This document shows positions 44,506 to 53,614 of a stretch of DNA of 64,000 bases, piece by piece. A model generated the notes under the pieces. That model ran no database searches. It saw only the letters and a list, made by a program, of their open reading frames with translations, and was not told the origin of the DNA. Where the stretch lies: contig NZ_PGLR01000003.1 in NCBI RefSeq assembly GCF_002803095.1, positions 186,001 through 250,000 of the forward strand. The letters run 5' to 3'. Each line of letters starts with the position of its first letter. Position 1 is the first letter of the stretch. The DNA is from Pseudomonas sp. ZH-FAD. Lineage in GTDB: Bacteria; Pseudomonadota; Gammaproteobacteria; Pseudomonadales; Pseudomonadaceae. Both the position numbers and the translations under genes were made by a program.

Positions 44506-45411
44506 ATGCTCAGACTGCAGTTCCTGGATAACCGCCAAGCGCCGGTCTGGCTGACCGACGAACGCCTGACCATCGGTCAGGACAGCCGCAATCAGCTGGT
44601 GCTTGGCGATGCCGGAATCGCCAGCTTCCACGCCGAGATCCGCCAGGATCACGGCTACTACTACCTGAGCGATGCAGGTCAGGGCGCCACCTGGGTCAAC
44701 GACCAGCGCGTCGGTACACGCTTTCAGCTGCGTGACGGGGATCGCCTGCGCCTGGGCGCCGTCGAGCTGCAACTGGTCGACCCGGCGAAGAGCGCGGCCC
44801 GGCCCGAGGCTGCCGCGCCGCGCTGGTTTCTGCAGGTGATCCAGGGCGAGCACCAGGGGCGCAAGTTTCATATCCACGGTTCGATGACCTTCGGCCGTTC
44901 GAGCAAGTGCGAGCTGTGCTTCAGCGATCTGGAGCTGTCGCGCCGGCATTGCGAGTTCTTTCTCAAGGACGACGTGTTGGAGGTCAAGGATCTTGCCTCG
45001 GCCAACGGTGTACTGGTCAACCAGCAGAAGGTCAGGACCGCCGTACTGCAGCCGGGCGATCAGTTGAAGATGGGCACGGTGACGCTGCTGGTGATCGGGC
45101 CGAAGGTGAACGTGAGTGATGCGCCCGACGAGGATGCCACCCAGTTCATGCGCGTGGCGGACCTGCCGCCTGCGTTGGCTGCCAAGGCGGCTGGCGGTGG
45201 CGCCACGCAGATCGCCCCTGTGCCGCAGCCGGCGCGTGCCAGCGCCAAGGCAGCGCCGGCGGCGGCCAATCCGCTGCGTGCGGCTCAGGCCAAACCCGCG
45301 CCCGTTGCCGCGCCACCGGCGAACAGTGCGGGCAAGCTGTGGCTGGGCGGAGTCGTATTGCTGCTGATCGGCTTGGGTCTTGGCGCCGTCTCGATGCGCT
45401 TATTGGGTTGA
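44506..45411 (+). CDS. Tandem FHA-domain membrane protein
   Basis: 301 residues. FHA domain 1 at about 10-80 (TIGQDSRNQLVLGDAGIASF) and domain 2 at about 105-190 (FGRSSKCELCFSDLELSRRH, LASANGVLVNQQKV); the second has the full phosphothreonine-binding GRSS and SRRH motifs, the first a weaker one. A Pro/Ala-rich linker leads to a C-terminal membrane helix (LWLGGVVLLLIGLGLGAVSM). Likely recruits phosphorylated partners of the upstream kinase. Followed by an inverted REP pair. Confidence 0.9.
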   Translation: MLRLQFLDNRQAPVWLTDERLTIGQDSRNQLVLGDAGIASFHAEIRQDHGYYYLSDAGQGATWVNDQRVGTRFQLRDGDRLRLGAVELQLVDPAKSAARPEAAAPRWFLQVIQGEHQGRKFHIHGSMTFGRSSKCELCFSDLELSRRHCEFFLKDDVLEVKDLASANGVLVNQQKVRTAVLQPGDQLKMGTVTLLVIGPKVNVSDAPDEDATQFMRVADLPPALAAKAAGGGATQIAPVPQPARASAKAAPAAANPLRAAQAKPAPVAAPPANSAGKLWLGGVVLLLIGLGLGAVSMRLLG

Positions 45412-45425
45412 GGTATACGCGGGTT

Positions 45426-45506
45426 GGTGCGCACGGCGCACCCTACGGGTGGTTGCCGTACGGTGACGTTTGACGCGACTCTGCCGTAGGGTGCGCCGTG
45501 CGCACC
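45426..45506. repeat. Inverted pair of REP-like palindromes
   Basis: Two 21-nt palindromes (45426-45446 and 45486-45506) in opposite orientation, same family as 30433-30520. They lie between the FHA gene and the converging hypothetical at 45531. Confidence 0.8.
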
Positions 45507-45530
45507 GAATGCCCCGAAACTCGCTGAATC

Positions 45531-45860
45531 TCAGGCCGGCGTCAGGCGACGCCGCTCGGCACGGATCTCCGGCAAGTCGCTGCGACGCAGATAGACGCGC
45601 AGCGGCTCGCTGAGGTTGACCCGGTCATCGATGCGTTGCTCCTGCAGCCAGGCCAGACGCTGGCGATCCAGGCGCATCAGCTCGCCGTCGTCAGCGTGCC
45701 AGACGTATTCGCAGGTAGGCGTTATGGTGTCGGCGGGTACGTCGAGACCGAAGCTGTCTTCGGAAAAACGCAGCAGGTACTGCTCGGTCTTGGCGTTGTA
45801 GCCGACGAAGCCCTGCAACTGGTCGGCGGCCTGGCAGATCTGGGCGGACGTGATACTCAT
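45531..45860 (-). CDS. Hypothetical protein, 109 residues
   Basis: Soluble, no signal peptide; starts MSITSAQICQAADQLQGFVG and ends ERRRLTPA. Contains a charged, Leu-rich centre (ELMRLDRQRLAWLQEQRIDD). A conserved-looking Pseudomonas protein of unknown function. The next upstream gene on this strand (Nudix) has its own terminator. Confidence 0.7.
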   Translation of the reverse strand: MSITSAQICQAADQLQGFVGYNAKTEQYLLRFSEDSFGLDVPADTITPTCEYVWHADDGELMRLDRQRLAWLQEQRIDDRVNLSEPLRVYLRRSDLPEIRAERRRLTPA

Positions 45861-45963
45861 GGCAAACCTCGTTTCCTGTGGGGTTTGCAGGCAAGGCGAA
45901 TGGTTCTGTTTATCGACGCAGCCTAATCGCTGGCGTTGTCACCTGCGTTGTCGTGGATCAAGA

Positions 45964-45980
45964 AACGGCCGGGAGCCGTT
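45964..45980 (-). terminator. Small hairpin after the Nudix gene
   Basis: AACGGC (45964-45969) pairs with GCCGTT (45975-45980), loop of 5; on the minus strand it is followed by TTCTTGATC. Lies 23 bp past the Nudix stop. Confidence 0.45.
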
Positions 45981-46002
45981 CTTGATGTCGCAGGCGACGG
46001 TC

Positions 46003-46410
46003 CTACAGGGACGGCAGGCATTGCAGAGCCGGCAGCACCTGTTCACGCAGCAGCGGTGCCAGGTCATCGGGCAGGGGCAGGGTGGTGTCGAGCCAGCGCA
46101 GCTCTTCCAGCTCGGCGGCCGGCTGCACCGCGTGGGGCAGGGCGGCGCGATAGATGTCTGCCTGCACCCAGGTATCGGCCTCGTTGGCCGCGGGCGCCTG
46201 GAACTGACCGAGCGGTTGCAGGGCGTCTGCGCCCAGTTGTAATTCGAGCTCTTCGAGCAGCTCACGCTCGAGCGCCGACAGTGCGTCTTCGCCCGCTTCA
46301 CGTTTGCCGCCGGGCAGCATGAAGAATCGGGTATTGCGCTTGCGCACGAGCAGCAGGCGGCCTTGTTCATCGAATAGGCAGGCAGCAGCGATATGCAGGG
46401 TGGTTGGCAT
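46003..46410 (-). CDS. Nudix hydrolase
   Basis: 135 residues with a full Nudix box, GGKREAGEDALSALERELLEEL (Gly, EExxLE-type acids present), at about 34-56. Cleaves nucleoside diphosphates linked to another group; the protein is MutT-like in size. Substrate unknown. Cytoplasmic. Confidence 0.88.
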   Translation of the reverse strand: MPTTLHIAAACLFDEQGRLLLVRKRNTRFFMLPGGKREAGEDALSALERELLEELELQLGADALQPLGQFQAPAANEADTWVQADIYRAALPHAVQPAAELEELRWLDTTLPLPDDLAPLLREQVLPALQCLPSL

Positions 46411-46546
46411 GGGGTAAGCACTGTACTGATTGCGTCTCTGGCGAACCCGGACAACGCAAGTTGCAAAGCTTCGCCCCGGGGCGGGGCTCCTACAGGGGCT
46501 GAAGCCTTGCCTGATAGGGGCGCCGGTTCAGGGCGCCCAATGAGCG

Positions 46547-47248
46547 TCAGCCGGCCAGGCCGACATAGACGTTTTGCACGTCATCATGGCCGTCGATGGC
46601 CTCGAGGAAGGCTTCGACCTCTTCCATCTGCTCCGGTGTCAGGCTGCTTACCGGGTTTTTCGGACGGTAGCCGAGCTTGGCCGAGTTGACGGTGAAACCC
46701 TGTTCCGGCAGCGCCTTGCACACGGCGTCGAGGTCGGTCGGATCGGTGATGAACAGGGTCGAGCCCTCGTCATCGGGCACGAAGTCCTGCGCGCCGGCTT
46801 CGATGGCGGCCAGTTCCGGGTCGGCGCCATCTTCGGTGGTGGCTTCGATCAGGCCAACGTGGTCGAAGTCCCAGCTGACCGAGCCGGAGGCGCCGAGCTG
46901 GCCCTTGCGGAACAGCACGCGAATCTCGGCGACGGTGCGGTTGACGTTGTCGGTCAGGCACTCGACGATCACCGGCACCTGATGCGGAGCGAAGCCCTCG
47001 TACTGGGTACGCTCGTAGTTGACCACCTCACCGGACAGCCCCGCGCCTTTCTTGATGGCGCGATCCAGGGTGTCCTTGGGCATCGAGGCTTTCTTGGCCT
47101 GGTGCACGGCCAGGCGCAGCTTGGGGTTCATGTCCGGGTCGGCGCCGTTACGCGCGGCGAGCATGATTTCCTTCACCAGCTTGCCGAAGATCTTGCCTCG
47201 GGCATTGGCGGCGGCTTCTTTGGGTTTGGCTTTCCACTGGGCGCCCAT
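46547..47248 (-). CDS. YebC/PmpR-family regulator
   Basis: 233 residues of the YebC family (DNA-binding transcriptional regulator or translation factor acting on poly-Pro stretches). N-terminus [19 protein letters not shown], core [26 protein letters not shown], and Gly-rich [17 protein letters not shown] are diagnostic. This is the second, MGAQWK-type paralogue found beside the ruvC-linked YebC in many Proteobacteria. Start chosen at MGAQWK; the longer frame upstream lacks family sequence. Confidence 0.9.
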   Translation of the reverse strand: MGAQWKAKPKEAAANARGKIFGKLVKEIMLAARNGADPDMNPKLRLAVHQAKKASMPKDTLDRAIKKGAGLSGEVVNYERTQYEGFAPHQVPVIVECLTDNVNRTVAEIRVLFRKGQLGASGSVSWDFDHVGLIEATTEDGADPELAAIEAGAQDFVPDDEGSTLFITDPTDLDAVCKALPEQGFTVNSAKLGYRPKNPVSSLTPEQMEEVEAFLEAIDGHDDVQNVYVGLAG

Positions 47249-47424
47249 CTGGGGTCTCCTGGCCGATAGGTGAGAGGGTGTCGCGGCGCGCAGGGGCGGC
47301 CGGACGATCACTTAGGCTGCGGATTCTAGTGCCTTGCGGCGCTGGCGGCACGCGCAATTTCCCGGATGGTGTTTTTGCGCCAGGGGAGTGCCGACGCAGC
47401 GAGGCTGCGCCGGCAGGCAGGGGC

Positions 47425-47556
47425 TCAGGCGGTCGGCGAGTGACTGCCGAGCAGGGTCTGGCCGTGCTTCTTCTCGCGCTTGGCCATGCGTTTCTCGTGC
47501 GCCGTTTTCAGCGGCTTCTTCTTGCCTTCTTTGTGTGAATCCATGCTTTTGCTCAT
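47425..47556 (-). CDS. Lys-rich small protein, 43 residues
   Basis: MSKSMDSHKEGKKKPLKTAHEKRMAKREKKHGQ... is strongly basic. GGAGACACGAGC before ATG 47556 is a good ribosome-binding site. The first 49 residues of the longer open frame have no such support. It could be a nucleoid- or ribosome-linked peptide, but there is no recognised domain. Confidence 0.6.
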   Translation of the reverse strand: MSKSMDSHKEGKKKPLKTAHEKRMAKREKKHGQTLLGSHSPTA

Positions 47557-47758
47557 GCTCGTGTCTCCGGGAAGTAGGTCATTGACTGGGGGATGCGTTC
47601 GGGTCACTGCCACCTCCTCGGCTCCTGCAGCCGACTGCAATGCGGTATCGCCTTTCAAGCATAGCTGGCGGGCAACACCCTGTTGCGAATCGTTGCTCGT
47701 CATTGTGTCTGGTTTTTCTATGCTTGCTCTTCGTCGTCATTCGCTCGAGGAACTCAGC

Positions 47759-48472
47759 ATGCCCCGTTTACTTCACCGTTTCGCCGCCGCGCTCGGCCTG
47801 CTTGTGCTGTTGGGCGGCGCCCCGGCGCTGGTGCAGGCGGAAGCCTTGCGCATCGGCATCATCGGCACCGGCAACATCGGCAGCCCACTGGCGCGGCTGT
47901 GGGTCGAAGCCGGGCATGAGGTGATGATTTCCTCGCGCAACCCCGAACGTCTGCAGCCGCTGGCCGATGAGCTGGGCGAGCGTGCCCGCGTCGGCACCCC
48001 GCGTGAGGCGGCGGCTTTTGGCGAGGTGATCATGTTGGCGGTGCCCTATGGCGCGACGCCGCAGGTCGGTCGCGACTACGCCACTGAGCTGGCCGGCAAG
48101 GTGGTGCTGGACGCCGGCAATCCACGACCGGGTCGCGATGGTCCGATGGCCGAAGAGGCGGTCGAGATGGGCGCCGGGTTGGCTTCGCAGCAGTTTCTGC
48201 CGGGCGTGCGCCTGGTGCGCGCGTTCAACGCCATCTCCGCGCACAACCTGCGCAGCCAGGCCCACCGTAGCGGCGAGAAACTGGCCATCCCGCTGGCCGC
48301 GGATGACGAGGCGGCGCTGGAGGTGGCAGCGCGTCTGGTGACCGATGCCGGCTTCGATCCGGTGATCGTCGGGCCGCTGGCCAGCGCCAAGTCCTTCGAC
48401 TTCAACAGCGGCGTGTCGGCGCGCATGCCCACCGCGCGTGAGTTACGCGAACTGCTGGGGTTGCAGCCTTAG
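47759..48472 (+). CDS. NADP-dependent F420-reductase-like protein with signal peptide
   Basis: 237 residues. Signal peptide (about 1-25, ending VQAEA), then a Rossmann domain RIGIIGTGNIGSPLARLW, SSRNPERLQPLAD, VLDAGNPRPGRDG and LVRAFNAISAHNL, as in the NADPH:F420 oxidoreductase-like and Fno families. Such export is unusual for a pyridine-nucleotide enzyme; the signal-like start could be an artefact if the true start is at a later methionine, but no in-frame Met follows before the fold. Good GAGGAACTCAGC site. Confidence 0.78.
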   Translation: MPRLLHRFAAALGLLVLLGGAPALVQAEALRIGIIGTGNIGSPLARLWVEAGHEVMISSRNPERLQPLADELGERARVGTPREAAAFGEVIMLAVPYGATPQVGRDYATELAGKVVLDAGNPRPGRDGPMAEEAVEMGAGLASQQFLPGVRLVRAFNAISAHNLRSQAHRSGEKLAIPLAADDEAALEVAARLVTDAGFDPVIVGPLASAKSFDFNSGVSARMPTARELRELLGLQP

Positions 48473-48630
48473 GCATTGTACGAAAAGTGCCTGCGCTCGG
48501 TGATGCTGCGTTGAACCCCCTCTCAGAATGCTCATTTACAACACGTAAACTCGCATGCGAGCCCAGTGCGTTCTTCGAGGGGGTTCGCCTTGCCTGACCA
48601 TCGCTCGACGACTTTTCGTACAAAGCCTTA
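48470..48630. repeat. MITE-like intergenic repeat, copy 2
   Basis: Terminal inverted repeat: TTAGGCATTGTACGAAAAGT (left) against TAAGGCTTTGTACGAAAAGT (reverse complement of right end), 18 of 20 identical. About 160 bp, matching copy 1 (40315-40502) in the interior. It overlaps the stop of the gene before it and lies between converging genes. No coding capacity. Confidence 0.8.
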
Positions 48631-48637
48631 GCAGGCG

Positions 48638-49372
48638 TCAGAGGTAACGCCAGATCAACTGCACACCCGCCATGAGAATGCCCAGCCGCGCGATACGGTA
48701 GAACCACAGGTGGTTGACTCGTGACTGCAGCCACAGGCCGCTCCATACACCCAGCGGGACTATAGGTGCGAGCATCAGGCTCAGCAGCAGATTTTCCTGG
48801 GTGAACTGGCCCAGCGCCGCGTAGGGGAACAGCTTGGCGGCGTTGGTCAGCAGGAAGAACAGGTTGATGGTGGCGACGAAGCGCACCTTGTCCAGCTGCT
48901 GCGGCAGCAGGTGCATCATCACCGGCGGGCCGCCAGCGTGGGCGACGAAGCTGGTGAAGCCGGCCAGGCTCGACAGCAGTGTGCCGCGCCCTTTGTGCAA
49001 TGGGCGTGGCGCCTGGTTGCCAAGCACCAGACCGAGCCCGACGAAGGTGATGGCGATGGCGCCGATCAGCAGGCCGATGGCGCGTTCGTCGAACAAACCG
49101 AAGGTCATCGAGCCGATGGCGATGCCGATCACCGCGCCCGGCAGCATGACCTTGAGGTTGGCCATATCCCACTTGCCCCAGTAGGCCTTCAGGCCCACCA
49201 CATCGGCCAGACAGAGAATCGGCAGCATGACCGCGACCGCCTGTTTCGGCGAAGTGGCCAGGGCCAGCAACGGCACGGCGATGCCGCCCAGGGCGCCGCC
49301 AAAGCCACCCTTGGACAGCCCGGTGAGAAACACCGCGGGCAAGGCGAACAGAAGGAAATCGTGCAGAGTCAT
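48638..49372 (-). CDS. TSUP-family (TauE/SafE) membrane transporter
   Basis: 244 residues with about eight membrane helices. KGGFGGALGGIAVPLLALAT and GGPPVMMHLLPQQLDKVRFV are TauE/SafE signatures. Likely exports or imports a sulfonate-type anion; substrate unknown. Its gene ends against the MITE-like repeat. Confidence 0.87.
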   Translation of the reverse strand: MTLHDFLLFALPAVFLTGLSKGGFGGALGGIAVPLLALATSPKQAVAVMLPILCLADVVGLKAYWGKWDMANLKVMLPGAVIGIAIGSMTFGLFDERAIGLLIGAIAITFVGLGLVLGNQAPRPLHKGRGTLLSSLAGFTSFVAHAGGPPVMMHLLPQQLDKVRFVATINLFFLLTNAAKLFPYAALGQFTQENLLLSLMLAPIVPLGVWSGLWLQSRVNHLWFYRIARLGILMAGVQLIWRYL

Positions 49373-49511
49373 GGGCTTGGCGTAACGCTACAAAAGCGCG
49401 CAGGTTAGCAGCCACCAGTGTCTGTGTGGCTTTTTTCCTCGGCCTCTGTGTCTGTCTGCTGCGGGTTGAGGCTGCTCTAATGCCGGCTCACTCAACCCGA
49501 GGTTCGTGCTC

Positions 49512-50405
49512 ATGACACCCAAGGATCTGCTGCTGGCGCTGCTGGTGATCGTCGTCTGGGGGCTGAACTTCGTGGTAATCAAAGTCGGCCTGCACGGCAT
49601 GCCGCCGATGCTGATGGGCGCTCTGCGCTTCATGCTCGCGGCCTTTCCGGCGATCCTCTTCGTGCGTCGCCCGCAGGTGCCGCTGCGCTGGATGCTGGCC
49701 TATGGCATGACCATTTCAGTGGGGCAGTTCGCCTTTCTCTTCTATGCCATGTACGTCGGCATGCCGGCTGGCCTGGCGTCGCTGGTGCTGCAGTCGCAGG
49801 CGTTCTTCACCCTGTTCTTCGCCGCCCTGTTTCTCGGTGAGCGGCTGCGCGGCAGCAACCTGTTCGGCCTGCTGGTGGCAGCCAGCGGCCTGGTGTTGAT
49901 CGGTCTGCAGGGCGGGCAGGCGATGACCCTGGCGGGCTTCGCCCTGACCATCGCCGCGGCCTCGATGTGGGCGCTGGGCAACGTGGTCACGCGCAAGCTG
50001 GGCAAGGTCAATCTGGTCGGCCTGGTGGTCTGGGGCAGCCTGATACCACCGCTGCCATTTCTGGCCCTGTCGCTGTGGCTGGAAGGGCCGGAGCTGATCA
50101 GCCAGTCGCTGCGTACCTTCAGCCTGGACTCGTTGCTGGTGCTGGCCTACCTGGCATTCGGCGCCACCATTCTCGGTTACGGGTTGTGGAGCCGCCTGCT
50201 GTCGCGTTACCCGGCCAGCCAGGTGGCACCGTTCTCGCTGCTGGTGCCGGTGGTGGGCATCAGCTCCTCGGCGCTGCTGCTGGGCGAACGTCTCGGCGGC
50301 TTGCAGATGGTCGGCGCGGCGCTGGTCATGGCCGGGCTGCTGATCAATGTCTGGGGCGGGCGCCTGCTCGATGGTTGGCGTCGCCGCGAGGCGACGCTGC
50401 CTTAG
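49512..50405 (+). CDS. EamA-family (DMT) transporter
   Basis: 297 residues with ten membrane helices in two EamA repeats (LLALLVIVVWGLNFVVIKVG; FALTIAAASMWALGNVVTRK). Near the C-terminus, SSSALLLGERLGGLQMVGAAL is typical. It probably exports amino acids or related metabolites (RhaT/YdcZ-type). ATG 49512 (not the GTG six bases before) is taken. Confidence 0.88.
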   Translation: MTPKDLLLALLVIVVWGLNFVVIKVGLHGMPPMLMGALRFMLAAFPAILFVRRPQVPLRWMLAYGMTISVGQFAFLFYAMYVGMPAGLASLVLQSQAFFTLFFAALFLGERLRGSNLFGLLVAASGLVLIGLQGGQAMTLAGFALTIAAASMWALGNVVTRKLGKVNLVGLVVWGSLIPPLPFLALSLWLEGPELISQSLRTFSLDSLLVLAYLAFGATILGYGLWSRLLSRYPASQVAPFSLLVPVVGISSSALLLGERLGGLQMVGAALVMAGLLINVWGGRLLDGWRRREATLP

Positions 50406-50472
50406 GGCGCTGAATCGTGACCCGATACTGCCCGAAGCCCTGGTGCATACGGGGCACCCTGCAACAACTGGC

Positions 50473-51021
50473 TCAGTCTTGCGGGCGCTGCTCCGGCAGG
50501 CGTTCGAGGATCTGATCCAGGCGTTGCTGGATGCGTTGGTCGATCTTCTCGTGCAGGCGCATGATTTCCAGTTCGGCGCGCAGGTTCACCTCGAAATCCA
50601 GGCGTGCAGCCAGACGATCCTTCGTCGCCTGGCGGTTCTGGCTCATCATGATGATCGGCGCCTGGATGGCCGCCACGGTCGACAGCATCAGGTTGAGGAA
50701 GATGTAAGGGTAGGGGTCGAAGGCCATGCCGAAGTGCGACAGCACGTCGGTGTTGAGCAGCATCCAGCCGAGCATGGTCAGCGAAAAACAGATGATGAAG
50801 GTCCAGGAGCCACCGACTGCGGCGACCTTGTCCGACAGCCGCTCGCCGAAGCTCGACTGCTCATCCGAGGCATCGGCGACGTCACGGCTGATGGGGCGGC
50901 GCTGGCGAATCTGTTCGAGCACATGGCTCTCTTCCGGCTCGAGTTCGTGGATTGCCTTGCCAAGCAGGTTCTGGGCGAGGTGTTGCAGCGGGTGCTGGGT
51001 GCTGTTGCTCATTGTGGCCAT
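50473..51021 (-). CDS. DUF1003 membrane protein
   Basis: 182 residues with two membrane helices (about 73-93, FIICFSLTMLGWMLLN; about 110-128, PYIFLNLMLSTVAAIQAPIIMM) and MSQNRQATKDRLAARLDFEVNLRAELEI, which is the DUF1003 hallmark. Cytoplasmic coiled-coil tail. Function unknown. An ATG three codons later is equally possible. Confidence 0.9.
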   Translation of the reverse strand: MATMSNSTQHPLQHLAQNLLGKAIHELEPEESHVLEQIRQRRPISRDVADASDEQSSFGERLSDKVAAVGGSWTFIICFSLTMLGWMLLNTDVLSHFGMAFDPYPYIFLNLMLSTVAAIQAPIIMMSQNRQATKDRLAARLDFEVNLRAELEIMRLHEKIDQRIQQRLDQILERLPEQRPQD

Positions 51022-51084
51022 TCATCCGAGGCAGAGACGTCGAAGCGATGCTGAACCGCTTCACGAGCCTTGTCACCTCTGCTG

Positions 51085-52602
51085 TTAAGCATGCACTCCA
51101 GCACTTTCCAGCCGATTGCGACCATTGTTCTTGGCCCGATAAAGCGCTTGATCGGCCGCCTCGATTAGCGCCAGTGCCTGCCTCGTGCTGTCCCGCTGAT
51201 CTGCCGTCAGGTTGGCCACGCCGGCACTCACCGTGACCCTCGCGAAGGGACTTGCCTGGTGCTCCAGGTCGCGCTGTTCCAAGCTCTGCATGAAGCTTTG
51301 GGCGACGGCTTCAGCCCCTTCAAGTGTGGTGTTCGGCAGGATTACTGCCAGCTCCTCGCCGCCATAACGGGCGGCCAGATCGCCGGGCCGGCGTACGCAC
51401 TGCTTGAGCACCTCTGCCACGGCACGTAGACAGTCATCACCGGCTACATGACCGTAGTGGTCGTTGTAACGCTTGAACATATCGATATCGAACAGCAGCA
51501 GTGACAGGGAGGAGCCGCGACGCTGCGCGCGGCGAATTTCCATTTCCAGGGTCTGGTCGAAGCTGCGGCGGTTGGCCAGATCGGTCAGACCATCCTGTGA
51601 GGCGAGGACCTCCAGCCGGGCGTTGGCATCAAGGAGTTCCTCGCGGGCGTTGAGCAGCTGCGCCTCGGCGCGCGAGCGACGGCGGATATCGACGATCAGG
51701 TATTGGCCAATGATGCTCACGGCAGCCAGCAACAGCATGATCAGCGCGGTGAACAGTTCGGCGTTGCGGCGCCAGGCTGCCAAGGCTTCCTCGCGGCCGA
51801 GTGCGACGACGGTGATCAGCGGCAGGCGATCGTTGCGGCGAAAGGCATAGACACGCTCGACACCATCGATGCGTGAGGTCTGTACGGTGGTGCCTTCGCG
51901 TTGTTTGCGCAGCTGTTGCAGGATGGGTGAGTCGGACCAGTCCAGGCCGACATCCTGCTCACGGAATGGCTGGCGAAACAGCAGTTTGGCGTCGCCGGTG
52001 GAGAGGCTCATCGAGCCGTGTTTGCCGAGATCCAGGCTGCCGAAGAAGCTCAGAAAGTGCTCGACGCCTAGCGTCACGGCCACCACGCCGGCGAAACGAC
52101 CCTCACCATCGTTCAGACGACGGCTGACGGTGAAGACCCAGTCACCGGTAATACGGCTCTTGATGGTGGGGCCGATGAAGGTGCCGGTGGAGGGATCGTT
52201 GCGATGATGGATGAAGAATGCGCGATCGGCGGCGTTGAGATTGTGTCCTGGCGGCTGGGTCGATGCCAGCAGGCGGTCGCCCTGTTCGTCGTAGATGACG
52301 ATGGCATTGGCCAACCCAAGCACTTCACTCTGCTGCTGCAGCAGTGCCTGCAGGCGTTCTTGTTCGTGCACGGCCGGGCCGTTGTGTTGCATGCGCTCGG
52401 CCAAGTCGATCAGCACCAGTTCCGACTGGCGAATGACCCCTTCCGTGTAGTTGTCCAGCGCCTGGGCCAGGTTGAGGTTGGCCACGTTCAGCTCTTGCAG
52501 CGCGCGTTCACGCGAGAACCAGACCTGCCAGGCGGTCAGCAACGCCAGCGACAGGCAGATGAATACCAGGAGAATGGACGCGAGCCGAATACCACGTTTC
52601 AT
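51085..52602 (-). CDS. Membrane diguanylate cyclase with periplasmic sensor
   Basis: 505 residues. Membrane helix 1 (about 7-28), periplasmic Cache-like sensor (about 30-275; RRLNDGEGRFAGVVAVTLGV), membrane helix 2 (about 287-310), then GGDEF (about 340-500). YGGEEL replaces the usual GGEEF, which many active enzymes tolerate; I-site RPGD is five residues upstream. ATG 52602 is the first Met ahead of the membrane helix. Its upstream open frame is an overlap with the parvulin gene and is rejected. Confidence 0.9.
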   Translation of the reverse strand: MKRGIRLASILLVFICLSLALLTAWQVWFSRERALQELNVANLNLAQALDNYTEGVIRQSELVLIDLAERMQHNGPAVHEQERLQALLQQQSEVLGLANAIVIYDEQGDRLLASTQPPGHNLNAADRAFFIHHRNDPSTGTFIGPTIKSRITGDWVFTVSRRLNDGEGRFAGVVAVTLGVEHFLSFFGSLDLGKHGSMSLSTGDAKLLFRQPFREQDVGLDWSDSPILQQLRKQREGTTVQTSRIDGVERVYAFRRNDRLPLITVVALGREEALAAWRRNAELFTALIMLLLAAVSIIGQYLIVDIRRRSRAEAQLLNAREELLDANARLEVLASQDGLTDLANRRSFDQTLEMEIRRAQRRGSSLSLLLFDIDMFKRYNDHYGHVAGDDCLRAVAEVLKQCVRRPGDLAARYGGEELAVILPNTTLEGAEAVAQSFMQSLEQRDLEHQASPFARVTVSAGVANLTADQRDSTRQALALIEAADQALYRAKNNGRNRLESAGVHA

Positions 52603-52652
52603 GGTGAAACCCAGAGCCCTACTACAGGGAGCTGAAAAGGCTTGGGAAAACA

Positions 52653-52676
52653 GAAGGGCCGCACTGGCGGCCCTTC
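52653..52676 (-). terminator. Terminator after the parvulin gene
   Basis: A 10-bp stem (52653-52662 with 52667-52676) and ACTG loop, followed on the minus strand by TGTTTTCCC. Lies 12 bp past the parvulin stop. Confidence 0.7.
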
Positions 52677-52688
52677 CGTCGTGCACGA

Positions 52689-52970
52689 TCAGTCCTGACG
52701 GCTGGTGACTTCCAGCAGGTGATAACCGAACTGGGTCTTCACCGGGCCCTGCACCACGCCGACCGGCGCGCTGAAGACCACGGTGTCGAATTCCTTGACC
52801 ATCTGACCCGGGCCGAACGAGCCCAGGTCGCCGCCGCTGCGGCCGGACGGGCAGGAGGAATTGTCTTTGGCCAGTTGGGCGAAGTCGGCACCACCTTCGA
52901 TGGCGGCTTTCAGTTCGTTGCACTTGTCTTCGCTGGCAACCAGGATGTGGCGGGCAGTGGCGCGGGCCAT
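52689..52970 (-). CDS. Parvulin-type peptidyl-prolyl isomerase
   Basis: 93 residues, the size of a stand-alone PpiC parvulin. RATARHILVASEDKCNELKA, GGDLGSFGPGQMVKEFDTV and TQFGYHLLEVT match the family's active-site strands and loops. Cytoplasmic, no signal. Catalyses cis-trans isomerisation of X-Pro bonds. ATG 52970 gives the standard start. Confidence 0.92.
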   Translation of the reverse strand: MARATARHILVASEDKCNELKAAIEGGADFAQLAKDNSSCPSGRSGGDLGSFGPGQMVKEFDTVVFSAPVGVVQGPVKTQFGYHLLEVTSRQD

Positions 52971-53137
52971 GGGAGTACCTCCTATCAATGAAGGTGCAGA
53001 GCCTAGCGCAATCGCCTCGACAAGCAAACGGTCGGCCGTTCGTCCATTCGTCAGGAGTCGCCTTGGCGTCTGGCTTGTCCCATCTTCTGTAAGTGGGCAT
53101 GTGCCCTGAACTCGGGTTTCACTGAGGAGGCTTGCAG

Positions 53138-53479
53138 ATGAACACCCTGAGCATCGACGGTTGGCGCAAGGCCGACAATGACAGCAAATCCATCCCTATC
53201 GGGACCCTGCAGTTCTATGTCAGCGAGGCCGAGCACCTGCGCCTGGAACAGGCCGAGGAGCAGCTGCAACGCAGCGGGCTCAGAGACACGATGATCGACG
53301 CCGACATGCAGACACTGGAGCTGGTCATGCCCGACGGCTTCGGCCCGCTGAGCGAATGCAAATGGCGCGTGTACCTCGGCGGCGAGGAGGGGCGTGGCCA
53401 GTTTCATCTGGTCGGTTACAGCGCCGAGGATGGCTGCCTGATCTACAGCAATGCGGTGATGGTCGATCTGCTGGGGTGA
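53138..53479 (+). CDS. Hypothetical protein, 113 residues
   Basis: Strong GAGGAGGCTTGCAG site before ATG 53138. Soluble beta-rich protein (IPIGTLQFYVSEAEHLRLEQ, CKWRVYLGGEEGRGQFHLV, IYSNAVMVDLLG), no signal. Unrecognised but looks like a conserved Pseudomonas protein. The next gene follows at 135 bp. Confidence 0.72.
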   Translation: MNTLSIDGWRKADNDSKSIPIGTLQFYVSEAEHLRLEQAEEQLQRSGLRDTMIDADMQTLELVMPDGFGPLSECKWRVYLGGEEGRGQFHLVGYSAEDGCLIYSNAVMVDLLG

Positions 53480-53614
53480 CCGGCACAGGCAAAACCTTGC
53501 CCCGCGGTGGCAAATCGCTGCCGCGAATGTGTGTGCAGCCCGCGTAGTGACTGGCCTGCAGCGGCTGGCCCGGAATCTGCTTCGCATGAGGCGAACGGAT
53601 TTCGCGGAGGTCTC

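Noticed and set aside
52603..53100. N-terminal extension of the diguanylate cyclase at 51085-52602
   Set aside because: It is a shadow across the parvulin gene and its terminator; the membrane helix starts right after ATG 52602.
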